Source of the DNA: Micromonospora citrea
Lineage (GTDB): Bacteria > Actinomycetota > Actinomycetes > Mycobacteriales > Micromonosporaceae
Reading direction: 5' to 3'
Length of the DNA stretch: 64,000 nucleotides
Assembly: GCF_900090315.1 (NCBI RefSeq)
Contig: NZ_FMHZ01000002.1
Span: forward strand, 5,922,501-5,986,500
Both the position numbers and the translations under genes were made by a program. The first letter of the stretch is position 1, and the number at the start of each line of letters is the position of its first letter. Below, one piece after another: positions 33,213-41,133 of the stretch. The notes under the pieces are model-generated. The model was not told where the DNA came from. It worked only from the letters and a program-made list of their open reading frames with translations, and searched no databases.

Positions 33213-34579
33213 TCGGGCGGCGCCGAGGCGTAGGCCGGCGGCAGGTGCGGCCAGCTCAGCGGGCGGCCGTCGAGTTGACCCGGCGGGCTGATCGCGCTCC
33301 ACCCGTTTCCGAGAGCCGTCCGGTAGGCGTCGGCCCTGCGCTTCTGGTCGTCGTCGGCGCGGTGCCCGGCCGCCGTGCTGCCCTGATCGAGCAGCCACTG
33401 TGCCGTCCTGGCGAGGGATACGGAGACATGGGTGGCGTCGCCGGTGCGGGCGCGTCGGCGCAGTGCGGCCAGTGCGCCAGCGGCGACGAGATAGCCGGTG
33501 GCGTGGTCGAGCAGTTGGCAGGGCAGCGCCCCGGGTCTGCCGCCGTCCGTGCTCGTGGCCCAGCCGATGCCGGTGGCGACCTGCACCAGGCTGTCGAAAC
33601 CGCGCCGGGTGCCCCAGGCCCCCTCCGTTCCCCAGGCCGACAGCGTGACGACGATGGTGCCGGGGTGCTTGTCGGCGACCTGGTCGGGCTCCAGACCGAG
33701 CCGGCGCAGCGCCCCGGGCCGGTAGCCGGTGACGAGGACGTCGGCCTGGTCGAGAAGGCGGTGCAGAGCCTGCCGGTCGCTCTCCGTGCGGGCATCCAGG
33801 CTCGTGCTCGCCTTGCCGATCACTCCCTCGACGGCGTGCAGCGGCAACTCCGGGCGATGCGGATCGTCGACCCGCAGCACGTCGGCGCCGAGCGCGCCGA
33901 GCATGCGGGTGCCGACGGGGCCGGCGATGACCCGTGTCAGGTCGAGCACCTTCACCCCCGACGCGGGAAGCCGGCCCGGTGCGGACAGCGGCAGGGACCC
34001 GCGACCGAGCGGCGCCATGCCCACGAGCGGGGCCGTTCCGGTCGCGGCGGGCTGGCCGTCTGCCCGCCACTGGGCTTGCGTACGCGCCGCCACGGCCAGC
34101 CCGCCCGCGGCGTACACGATGCGCTCGACCTCCACCGCCGGGCGCGCGGAGATGGCGTCGGCCAACTGCCCCTGGACGTCGGCATCACGGCCGTCGGGCA
34201 CACCGAGGGCCGCCAGCAGTGCCGCCCGATGCCACGGGTAGTTCCCGTGTGTGCGCACCCAACCGTCGGCGGCTTGCCACAGGCGCGACAGCGGAGCGAA
34301 GCCGTCGATGCCCCGCCCGTCCGCGTCGCGAAGCCAGACCTCGCTGCGCATCGCCGCCGCCACGTGTTCGGTGTCGAGCGCGATGTCGGGCCGGCGACCG
34401 GTGCGCACGAACGCCAGCTCGGCGGCAGCCGCGAGACAGGCCGCCACGGACCCGATCGCGCATTCGGCGACCGCGAGCGGCGACGCCAGCACCGCCGGCT
34501 GCGGATCTCCGACCAGCCGGGGCCCGGCGACGTCCCCCAGCCCGAGGTCCGCCAGCACGCCGTCCAACAGAGTCAGCAT
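33203..34579 (-). CDS. CaiB/BaiF family CoA-transferase
   Basis: 458 residues from the ATG at 34579. The family III CoA-transferase core begins after a weakly conserved N-terminal half: GVKVLDLTRVIAGPVGTRML, LGALGADVLRVDDPHRPELP, QADVLVTGYRPGALRRLGLE and DATHVSVSLARTAQWLLD. Two half-domains appear to be joined, as the N-terminal 200 residues also look CaiB-like but degenerate. The catalytic Asp normally found near residue 170 cannot be placed with certainty. CoA acceptor and donor unknown. Confidence 0.85.
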   Translation of the reverse strand: MLTLLDGVLADLGLGDVAGPRLVGDPQPAVLASPLAVAECAIGSVAACLAAAAELAFVRTGRRPDIALDTEHVAAAMRSEVWLRDADGRGIDGFAPLSRLWQAADGWVRTHGNYPWHRAALLAALGVPDGRDADVQGQLADAISARPAVEVERIVYAAGGLAVAARTQAQWRADGQPAATGTAPLVGMAPLGRGSLPLSAPGRLPASGVKVLDLTRVIAGPVGTRMLGALGADVLRVDDPHRPELPLHAVEGVIGKASTSLDARTESDRQALHRLLDQADVLVTGYRPGALRRLGLEPDQVADKHPGTIVVTLSAWGTEGAWGTRRGFDSLVQVATGIGWATSTDGGRPGALPCQLLDHATGYLVAAGALAALRRRARTGDATHVSVSLARTAQWLLDQGSTAAGHRADDDQKRRADAYRTALGNGWSAISPPGQLDGRPLSWPHLPPAYASAPPEWS

Positions 34580-34711
34580 GCACACATCCTCCCCGCCTCC
34601 GCCGACCCGCATCGACCCGCCCGGCGGACAGGTCCGAGAGGTACGGGTCAGGCTGCCGAAGCCGTCGGAGCATCGCGGCCGGCCCACCCTCGCAGGTACG
34701 GTGCGGAGGCG

Positions 34712-35236
34712 ATGACCGGCATCACCAACGTCCCCCTGCTCTTCCTCGACGTCGACGGGCCGCTGATCCCGTTCCGCGCCCGACCGGCCGGTCGGGCGCG
34801 CTTCCGGGGCGGTGGCGTCGCGCGGGTGCGGGACAGGGCCGGCAACCCCCTGCTCGATCGCCTCGACCCGGACGACGGGCGGAGGCTGTCGGCGCTGGGC
34901 TGCCAGTTGGTCTGGGCGACGACCTGGATGGCGGAGGCGAACGAGGTCGTCTCGCCACGGCTCGGGCTTCCGGACCTGCCGGTCGTCGGCTGGCCGGACG
35001 ACGACGAGGATTCGGGGCCCGGCCTGCACTGGAAGACCAGGTTCCTCACCGGGTGGGCGGCCGGCCGTCCCTTCGCCTGGCTCGACGACGAGGTGACCGA
35101 CGCCGACCGGCGATGGGTGGCGGCGCACCACCCGGCGCCGGCGCTGCTGCACCGTGTCGACCCGTACGTGGGCCTGACCGAAGCGGATCTCTCAGCCGTC
35201 CGTCGATGGCTCGGGCGGATCGCCGACACCGCGTGA
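34712..35236 (+). CDS. HAD-like hydrolase domain protein
   Basis: 174 residues from the ATG at 34712, with GCGGAGG upstream. LLFLDVDGPLIPF is HAD motif I (DxDG), LVWATTWMAEANEVV motif II (T), and FAWLDDEVTDADRRW motif IV (DDE). The third-motif lysine is probably in LHWKTRFLT. Small stand-alone proteins of this kind are common in actinomycetes and lack a cap domain. Substrate unknown; no operon partner. Confidence 0.8.
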   Translation: MTGITNVPLLFLDVDGPLIPFRARPAGRARFRGGGVARVRDRAGNPLLDRLDPDDGRRLSALGCQLVWATTWMAEANEVVSPRLGLPDLPVVGWPDDDEDSGPGLHWKTRFLTGWAAGRPFAWLDDEVTDADRRWVAAHHPAPALLHRVDPYVGLTEADLSAVRRWLGRIADTA

Positions 35237-35340
35237 AGATCCGCCCGGTCGACCGGGTCCCGCGTGGTCGCGGCCCGTGCCGGTCAGCCCGGCCGTCGCC
35301 CGGTCACGACTGCGCTGGGTCACCCGACGTTGGCGGCCGG

Positions 35341-36423
35341 CTATCGCTTCTTGATGAGGCGGACGCTGCCCCGCGGGGTGTTCTCGTCGTTGGCGAGGGC
35401 GTAGCCGGCGCGTTCGTACCGCTTGATGTTGCCGGTGCTGCCCTCGCCGGTGAACAGCTCGTAGTGCGTGGTCTCCTGGGGGGCCTGCTGCTCGACGTGG
35501 GAGAGGAGCCAGCCGCCGATGCCCTGCCCGGCCTGGTCGGGGGCCACCATGAGGCGGCCGATCAGCCACGCGCCCTCGTGCAACCGGGCCCGGACCGCCG
35601 CCACGAGACGCCCGTGCCGGCGTACGCACCACACCTGCCAGGTCGACAGCGACTCGCGCAGCTCGTCGAGGGTCTCCCGCAGCGGCGGCAGGTCGAGGGT
35701 GTCGTTGGCGATCGCCTCCTGCACCCAGCAGCACCGCTGGAGCACGAGCAGCTCGGCGAGGTCGTCAGGCTGGGCTGCGGCCAGCTTGAGTCCGTCGACC
35801 GGCCCGGTCGTGACGGCGGCCTCGCCCTCGGGTGCGGTGCGCAGGGGCCGCATCGCGGTGGCCACCCGGGTCAGCTCGAGCAGCATGCCGCGGGCCGTGT
35901 CGTCGAGCCTGGTGGAGCGCAACACCTGCCCGTCCTGGACGCTGTCGGCGAGGCGCAGGGCGACGGTGGCGCCGATGGGCATCATCTTCAGGGTGGTGAC
36001 GACCTGCTTGGCCATCTGCACCGAGCGGGTGCCGGCCGAGGTGTTGCCGTAGCTGACGAACGCCACCGGCTTCCACGCCCACTCGTGGTAGAGGAAGTCG
36101 AAGGCGTTCTTCAGCACCGCCGGCATGCCGAAGTTGTATTCGGGGGTCACCACGACGAAGGCGTCGGCTGCGGCGACCCGTCGGCTCCACGCCCGGGTGT
36201 GCTCGTGTGCGTAGACGCCGCTGGAGGGGTGCTCGGGCTCGTCGAGCAGCGGCAGCCCGATGTCGGCCAGGTCCGCGACGTCGAGGGTGACCCCGCTTGC
36301 CGCGGCTGCCGGGAGGGCTGCCTGGACGAACCAGTCGGCGATTGCCGGCCCCAGCCGGCCGGGGCGGGTGCTTCCGACGATGACCAGCACGTTCAGCGGC
36401 GCGTTCGATGCGTTCGATGACAT
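35341..36423 (-). CDS. NADPH-dependent FMN reductase fused to a GNAT acetyltransferase
   Basis: 360 residues. Residues 1 to about 200 are a flavodoxin-like FMN reductase (VLVIVGSTRPGRLGPAIADW, VVVTPEYNFGMPAVLKNAFD, WKPVAFVSYGNTSAGTRSVQ). From about 215 a GNAT domain follows, with LMVAPDQAGQGIGGWLLSHV as the acetyl-CoA site and NIKRYERAGY near the end. Each domain is normally an independent protein; a loss of a stop between two genes could explain it. The promoter (TTGACA-18-TAAGGT) ends seven bases before the ATG, so the mRNA is leaderless. Divergent from a marR gene that probably represses it. Confidence 0.88.
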   Translation of the reverse strand: MSSNASNAPLNVLVIVGSTRPGRLGPAIADWFVQAALPAAAASGVTLDVADLADIGLPLLDEPEHPSSGVYAHEHTRAWSRRVAAADAFVVVTPEYNFGMPAVLKNAFDFLYHEWAWKPVAFVSYGNTSAGTRSVQMAKQVVTTLKMMPIGATVALRLADSVQDGQVLRSTRLDDTARGMLLELTRVATAMRPLRTAPEGEAAVTTGPVDGLKLAAAQPDDLAELLVLQRCCWVQEAIANDTLDLPPLRETLDELRESLSTWQVWCVRRHGRLVAAVRARLHEGAWLIGRLMVAPDQAGQGIGGWLLSHVEQQAPQETTHYELFTGEGSTGNIKRYERAGYALANDENTPRGSVRLIKKR

Positions 36424-36459
36424 GTCACATACCTTAGGCGAGGCTTCTGTGACGTGTCA
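36418..36459. promoter_or_regulatory. Paired operator between the FMN reductase and marR genes
   Basis: TGACATGTCACA (36418-36429) and TGTGACGTGTCA (36448-36459) are inverted copies with 11 of 12 matches; each also contains a smaller palindrome. One covers the start of the reductase gene and the other its -35 box and the upstream end of the marR promoter. This is typical for auto-repressing MarR proteins. Confidence 0.7.
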
Positions 36460-36460
36460 A
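36431..36460 (-). promoter_or_regulatory. Leaderless promoter of the FMN reductase fusion gene
   Basis: Consensus TTGACA (complement of 36455-36460), 18 bp, TAAGGT (complement of 36431-36436), seven bases, ATG at 36423. Confidence 0.65.
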
Positions 36461-36467
36461 CGAGGGG

Positions 36468-36473
36468 TAGAGT
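36468..36473 (+). promoter_or_regulatory. -10 box of the marR gene (leaderless)
   Basis: TAGAGT lies six bases before the GTG at 36480. The matching -35 (TTCTGT, 36445-36450, 17 bp away) is weak and is covered by the operator. Confidence 0.45.
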
Positions 36474-36479
36474 GATCGT

Positions 36480-36929
36480 GTGGACACTCCCTGGCTACGT
36501 GAAGACGAAGAGCACGCGTGGCGTGCGTTCCGGCGCCTGCTGATCGCGCTGCCGGCCCGGCTCAGCCGGGACCTGGCCCGCGACTCAGGGCTGTCGCCGG
36601 CCGACTACGAGGTGCTGAGCACGCTGTCGGAGAAGCCGAACCGGCGGTGGGCGCTCAAGGACCTCGCCGCCAAGATGGAGTGGTCGCGCAGCCGGCTGTC
36701 CCACCACGCGTCCCGCATGCAGGCTCGGGGCCTCGTCGACAAGGAGCCCGACCCCCAGGACGCCCGGGGCTGCATCCTGTGCCTGACCGACGCCGGCTTC
36801 ACCGTGCTCGCCGAAGCCGCCCCGCACCACGTCGTCTCCGTACGACAGCGCTTCCTCGACCACCTGACCCCCGACGAACTCGCGGTGCTCCGCACGATCT
36901 CGACCCGGATCGCCGACCTGCCCGACTGA
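36480..36929 (+). CDS. MarR family transcriptional regulator
   Basis: 149 residues from a GTG at 36480. The winged helix spans about 45-115: LSPADYEVLSTLSEKPNRRW, LKDLAAKMEWSRSRLSHHAS and RGLVDKEPDPQDARGCILCL, with the DxR wing residues. The single Cys pair in GCILCL could make it thiol-sensitive, but that is speculative. The paired operator between it and the FMN reductase fusion gene suggests it represses both genes and is released by a small ligand or oxidant. Confidence 0.9.
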   Translation: MDTPWLREDEEHAWRAFRRLLIALPARLSRDLARDSGLSPADYEVLSTLSEKPNRRWALKDLAAKMEWSRSRLSHHASRMQARGLVDKEPDPQDARGCILCLTDAGFTVLAEAAPHHVVSVRQRFLDHLTPDELAVLRTISTRIADLPD

Positions 36930-36930
36930 C

Positions 36931-36953
36931 ACCGACGACCAGCGGGCCAGGGC
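36931..36953 (+). repeat. 23-bp direct repeat, left copy
   Basis: Starts ACCGACGACCAGCGG and matches 38195-38217 at 21 of 23 positions. The two copies flank the HAD-IB gene and the IS5 remnant. The left copy lies directly after the marR stop, the right one runs into the 3' end of the response regulator gene. Confidence 0.75.
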
Positions 36954-37019
36954 CTGTATCGGACGTGCGCGGGGCGCTCCCGTATCTGGCGTCTAGCGTG
37001 ACGGTGACATCCTTGGCCG

Positions 37020-37682
37020 GTGTTCTCATCCGATCATGTGGGCGTCGTGTTCTTCGATGTCGATGGCACCCTCGTTCCAGCCACGAGTTCGTCGCTCTTT
37101 CTGGCTGACTTCCTTGGCCATCGGGACGAGCTGGTTAAGGCCGAGGACGCCTACGCCTCTGGCGACCTGGACAATCGGCAGGTCTCCGAGCTGGACGCCA
37201 GGGGCTGGGCAGGCGTGCGCGAAGAACAGGTCTCTGGCTGGCTCGATGGGCTGCCCTTGGTCTCGGGCATCGCGGAAACCGTGGGGTGGTGCCGGCGGAA
37301 CGGTTTGGTGCCCGTGCTGGCAACTCTCGCCTGGTCACCGGTCGGCAGCTACCTGGCTGACCGATTCGGCTTCCACGCGTTCAGCGGGCCCCGGCTGGAG
37401 ACCACCAGCGGCCGGTTCACGGGCCGCGTCGCCTGCCACTTCGACGAGTACAGCAAACGAGACTTCGCCCTCGCGAAGGCGCGGGAGTCGGGGGTGGCTC
37501 CCGGCTCGTGCGGGGCCGTCGGAGACAGTCGCTCCGATCTACCCCTGTTCGCTTCCGTTGGGCTGAGCGTGGCGTTCAACGCCTCGGCAGGAGCGCGGGC
37601 GGCTGCAACCGTAACGGTGGACGGCGGCGACCTACGAGGCGTGCTCCCTGCGCTGAGTCGCCTGGTCACAGCCACTCGTTGA
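37020..37682 (+). CDS. HAD-IB family hydrolase (SerB-like)
   Basis: 220 residues from a GTG at 37020; a GTG at 37038 is an alternative. VVFFDVDGTLVPATSSSLFL is motif I, LVPVLATLAWSPVGSYLADR motif II (with Thr/Ala in place of the usual Ser), KRDFALAKA carries the Lys and CGAVGDSRSDLPLFA motif IV. HAD-IB members act as phosphoserine or other phosphate-ester phosphatases. The last five codons lie in the 3' end of the IS5 remnant, so the original C-terminus may have been replaced. Confidence 0.8.
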   Translation: MFSSDHVGVVFFDVDGTLVPATSSSLFLADFLGHRDELVKAEDAYASGDLDNRQVSELDARGWAGVREEQVSGWLDGLPLVSGIAETVGWCRRNGLVPVLATLAWSPVGSYLADRFGFHAFSGPRLETTSGRFTGRVACHFDEYSKRDFALAKARESGVAPGSCGAVGDSRSDLPLFASVGLSVAFNASAGARAAATVTVDGGDLRGVLPALSRLVTATR

Positions 37683-38176
37683 TGGCGGCGACGAGGACGG
37701 TCGCCTTGTAACGGACCGCGAGCTTGTCGTAGTGCGTAGCGACAGCCCGGTGCCTCTTGGGGCGGTTGATCCCGCACTCGACCGCATACCGCTCGCGGTA
37801 GTTCGACCGGGCCGAGGCGCGGTGGCCGGCCGTCACCACGATTGCCATGGGTTGCTGACCCTGCTCGACGGCCAGATGCAGCTTGGTGGTGAACCCGCCG
37901 CGCGAGCGGCCCAACCCGTGATCGCCCGGCTCGGCGAACTGGCGACGGGTCAGGATCCGCTGCCAGGTGCCGTCCCGCTGCCACCGGCGGAACAGGTCGT
38001 AGATCCGGCCCCAGGGCCCGTACTCGACGGGCGCATCCCGCCACGGAACACCGGTCCGGACCCGGAACCGTATGCCGCCGACGAGGCCAGACGGGCGGCC
38101 GTCCTATCCTGGCAGCCTTCGGCAACAGCGGCTCCCGCACCACCCACTGCTCGTCCGTGAGATCTCCCCGCCCCAT
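37666..38176 (-). pseudogene. IS5-family transposase remnant with internal deletions
   Basis: Starts at 38176 with MGRGDLTDEQWVVREPLLPK, the usual beginning of IS5-type transposases in actinomycetes. It then breaks frame and loses about half the protein; blocks GRSRGGFTTKLHLAVEQGQQ and ERYAVECGINRPKRHRAVAT, ending KATVLVAAINEWL at 37666, remain in a second frame. The DDE core is incomplete. Its 3' end overlaps the last 17 bp of the HAD-IB gene. Confidence 0.85.
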
Positions 38177-38194
38177 GAACCGTGATCATTCATA

Positions 38195-38217
38195 ACCGAC
38201 GACCAGCGGACTAGGGC
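38195..38217 (+). repeat. 23-bp direct repeat, right copy
   Basis: Partner of 36931-36953 with two mismatches. It overlaps the last two codons and stop of the response regulator gene. Confidence 0.75.
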
Positions 38218-38885
38218 GACGTCGGGCTGACCAGTCCCGTCCGGTAGGCGAGGACGACGGCCTGGACGCGGTCGCGAAGTCCGAGTTTGGCGAGGATGTG
38301 GGCGACGTGGGTCTTGACGGTCGCCTCGGAGACGGTGAGGCGGCCGGCGATCTCGGCGTTGTTGAGGCCCTCGGCCAGCAGGCGCAGCACCTCGAGCTCG
38401 CGCGCGGTCAGGGCGGCCAGGTCGCGCGGAGCCGTGCGCGTCCCACCGTCGTGACGGCGGGCGAACCGCTCGACGAGGCGGCGGGTGATCGCGGGCGCGA
38501 GGAGCGCGTCGCCGGTGCGGACCAGCCGGACGGCGGCGAGCAGGTGTTCGGGGCTGACGTCCTTGAGGAGGAATCCGCTGGCTCCGGCGGTCAGCGCCGC
38601 GTACACGTACTCGTCGAGGTCGAAGGTCGTCAGCATGATCACGCTCGGCTGGTGGGCGTCGGCGGCGGTGAGGATGCGCCGGGTGGCCTCCAGGCCGTCG
38701 AGTTCGGGCATGCGGACGTCCATGAGGACCACGTCGGGGCGGGTGCGCCGGACGGCGTCGACCGCCTCGCTGCCGTTGGTGACCTCGGCGACCACGTCGA
38801 TGCCGTCGCTGTTGAGGATCATCCGGAAGCCGGCCCGGACCAACGCCTGATCGTCCGCGATCACGACGCGCAGCGGCGAGGTCAC
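38211..38885 (-). CDS. NarL/LuxR-type response regulator
   Basis: 224 residues from a GTG at 38885. Receiver domain with acidic pair in VVIADDQALVRAG and phosphoacceptor Asp56 in DVVLMDVRMPELDG, Lys in GFLLKDVSPE. C-terminal LuxR helix-turn-helix: LTARELEVLRLLAEGLNNAE, IAGRLTVSEATVKTHVAHIL. The start overlaps the histidine kinase stop by 4 nt, so this is its partner. Probable target is the divergent ABC transporter operon at 40429. Confidence 0.93.
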   Translation of the reverse strand: MTSPLRVVIADDQALVRAGFRMILNSDGIDVVAEVTNGSEAVDAVRRTRPDVVLMDVRMPELDGLEATRRILTAADAHQPSVIMLTTFDLDEYVYAALTAGASGFLLKDVSPEHLLAAVRLVRTGDALLAPAITRRLVERFARRHDGGTRTAPRDLAALTARELEVLRLLAEGLNNAEIAGRLTVSEATVKTHVAHILAKLGLRDRVQAVVLAYRTGLVSPTSP

Positions 38886-40231
38886 CAGGCCTCCAGGGGA
38901 ATTCTCACGTGGACGCGGTAGCCGCCGGTGGCCAGTGGCCCGGCGTGCAGGATTCCACCGTAGACGGCCAGCCGTTCCCGGAGCCCGACCAACCCGCGTC
39001 CGCTGCCGGTCGCTGCCGGCGCCTGCTCCGCGCCGCCGGTGTCGACCACCTCCACGCCCAGGTGCGCGGACTGGTAGTCGACGACGACGCTCGCGGACGC
39101 GCCGGGCGCGTGCCTGACCGTGTTCGTCAACGCCTCCTGCACCACCCGGTAGGCCGCCAGCTGGATTCCCGACGGCACGGGTCGTGGCTGCCCGGCCACG
39201 CGCAGTTGGACCGGCACGCCGCTGGCCCGTACGCCCGCGACGAGCGCGTCCAGGCGATCGAGGCCGGGCTGGGGTGCGAGATCGGCGGCGCCGGCCGGGT
39301 CGGAGCCGTCGGTGCCCATCGTCAGCAGCCCCATCACGTGACGCAGCTCGGACATCGCCGCCCGGCCGCCGGCCTCGACCGCGAGCAGCGCCTCGCGGGC
39401 CTGCTCCTGGTCGGCGGCCATCACCCGGCGGGCGGCGCCGGCCTGGATGACCATCATGCTCACGTTGTGGGTCACCACGTCGTGCAGTTCCCGCGCGATG
39501 CGGGCGCGTTCCTGTTCGGCGGCGCGGCGTAGCGCCTCCTGCCGTTCGCGTCGCAGCGCGGCCGCCCGCGCGCGTTCCTCCTCCGCCCGGCGTCGCCACC
39601 TGCGCAGTCCGTCCGTCGCGATGGCGATGGGGATCAGCACCAGGAACGGGACGGCGTCGGTGGAGACGGTGGGCAGCGTCGACGACGACTGGAGCTTGCT
39701 GTACAGCAGGGCCGCCGCGGCCTGGCTGGCCAGCGCGGGCAGCCGGTACGGGCTGTAGACCGCGGCGCTGTACGCGGCGAGGACGCAGGCGTAGAACGAG
39801 AATCGCAGCGTGGCCCGGTCGTCGGTCACCGCGGCCACCGCCGCGGCCGTGCCGATGACGATCCACAGCGCCGCCAACGGATAGCGGCGCCGTACCGCCA
39901 GTGGCGCCGCGATGAGCAGCATGACGACCGCCCAGACGAGGTGGTGCTGGGCCAGCGCCGGCGCGAGCGTCTCGACGGTCTCCGCCGGCCCCGACGACAC
40001 GGGCGGTTGCGGGGGATCCGGCCGGTGCGGCACCGCGAAGTCGCCGGCCGGAGCGGGGAAGGGGACGCCGTAGCCGGCCTGGATCGCGACGAGGGCGAGG
40101 CCGAGCGCGAGGACCGCGTCGAGGACGAGGCTGCGCCGGGAGGGTCGGGGCAACGGACCCGACGGTCGCAGCAGCCGGCTCAGCCACGGCCGCGGATGCG
40201 TCGTCGTCGCCGCGTCGGTCACCCGGCCCAT
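38882..40231 (-). CDS. NarL-type sensor histidine kinase
   Basis: 449 residues from the ATG at 40231. About five membrane helices (for example DAVLALGLALVAIQAGYGVP and LVWAVVMLLIAAPLAV) lie before a coiled linker rich in Arg/Glu/Ala. The HisKA_3 site reads ERARIARELHDVVTHNVSMM and the ATPase N-box RVVQEALTNTVRHAPGA, with GRGLVGLRERLAVYGG as the G-box. There is no large extracellular domain, so it probably senses within the membrane or through the adjacent transporter. Pairs with the response regulator. Confidence 0.92.
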   Translation of the reverse strand: MGRVTDAATTTHPRPWLSRLLRPSGPLPRPSRRSLVLDAVLALGLALVAIQAGYGVPFPAPAGDFAVPHRPDPPQPPVSSGPAETVETLAPALAQHHLVWAVVMLLIAAPLAVRRRYPLAALWIVIGTAAAVAAVTDDRATLRFSFYACVLAAYSAAVYSPYRLPALASQAAAALLYSKLQSSSTLPTVSTDAVPFLVLIPIAIATDGLRRWRRRAEEERARAAALRRERQEALRRAAEQERARIARELHDVVTHNVSMMVIQAGAARRVMAADQEQAREALLAVEAGGRAAMSELRHVMGLLTMGTDGSDPAGAADLAPQPGLDRLDALVAGVRASGVPVQLRVAGQPRPVPSGIQLAAYRVVQEALTNTVRHAPGASASVVVDYQSAHLGVEVVDTGGAEQAPAATGSGRGLVGLRERLAVYGGILHAGPLATGGYRVHVRIPLEAW

Positions 40232-40428
40232 TCTGGCCGTGCCCCGAGGCCGACGGCATCGGTCTGAAGATCCAGTGGGCTCACGCCGGAAGCGTAGGCC
40301 GGAAGGATGACGCCCGTCCCCCTCGTCCCCGCCGCGCCGCCGAAGATCGACCACCGGGCCGACGCGTCCGGCCGCCGGCCGCGCCTAGCGTCGTCCACCA
40401 GCGAAACAGCACGCCGAGGGGGACGACC

Positions 40429-41133
40429 ATGAACACGCCAGCCATCGAGCTGCGCAGCGTGACGCGCCGGTACGACGACGGGCCGCCGGCGCTGCACGAG
40501 ACGACGCTGAGCATCGCGCCCGGTGAGGCCGTCGCCATCCTCGGGCCGTCCGGCAGCGGCAAGTCCACGCTGCTCAACCTGATCGCGGGCCTGGACCGGC
40601 CCAGCGGCGGCACCGTGACGGTGGACGGCGTACGCGTCGACAAGCTCAACGAGGCGGGCTCGGCCCGCTACCGCCGCGACAAGATCGGCATGGTGTTCCA
40701 GTTCTTCAACCTGCTCGACGACCTGACCGTCATCGACAACGTCGTCCTGCCCGCGCAGCTGTCCGGCACGGCGCGCGGCGCGGCCCGCCGCCGCGCCGGG
40801 CAGTTGCTGGACTCGCTCGGCGTCGCCCGGCACGCCGCCGCCTATCCCGGCCGGCTCTCCGGCGGCGAACGGCAGCGCGTGGCGGTGGCCAGGGCGCTGA
40901 TGAACCGGCCGGCGCTGCTGCTGGCCGACGAGCCGACCGGCGCGCTGGACACCGCCTCCGGCGCGGAGGTCAAACGGTTGCTCAACGACCTGCACGCCGA
41001 CGGCCAGACCATCGTGCTGGTCACCCACGACCTCGCCCTGGCGCAGGCGTGCGCGACCCGCACGATCCGGCTCGTCGACGGCCGGGTCGTCGCCGACGAC
41101 ACCCGGGCCGTCGCGGCGGGGCGGGCCCGATGA
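40429..41133 (+). CDS. MacB/LolD-type ABC transporter ATP-binding protein
   Basis: 234 residues. Walker A GPSGSGKS (39-46), Q-loop MVFQFFNLLDDLTVIDNVVL, signature RLSGGERQRVAVARALM, Walker B LLLADEPTGALD and H-loop VTHD are all intact. It belongs to the antimicrobial-peptide/lipoprotein exporter ATPases. It overlaps the FtsX-type permease gene by 3-4 nt and is divergent from the two-component system, which probably controls it. A TAGCGT box at about 40386 may be its -10. Confidence 0.93.
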   Translation: MNTPAIELRSVTRRYDDGPPALHETTLSIAPGEAVAILGPSGSGKSTLLNLIAGLDRPSGGTVTVDGVRVDKLNEAGSARYRRDKIGMVFQFFNLLDDLTVIDNVVLPAQLSGTARGAARRRAGQLLDSLGVARHAAAYPGRLSGGERQRVAVARALMNRPALLLADEPTGALDTASGAEVKRLLNDLHADGQTIVLVTHDLALAQACATRTIRLVDGRVVADDTRAVAAGRAR

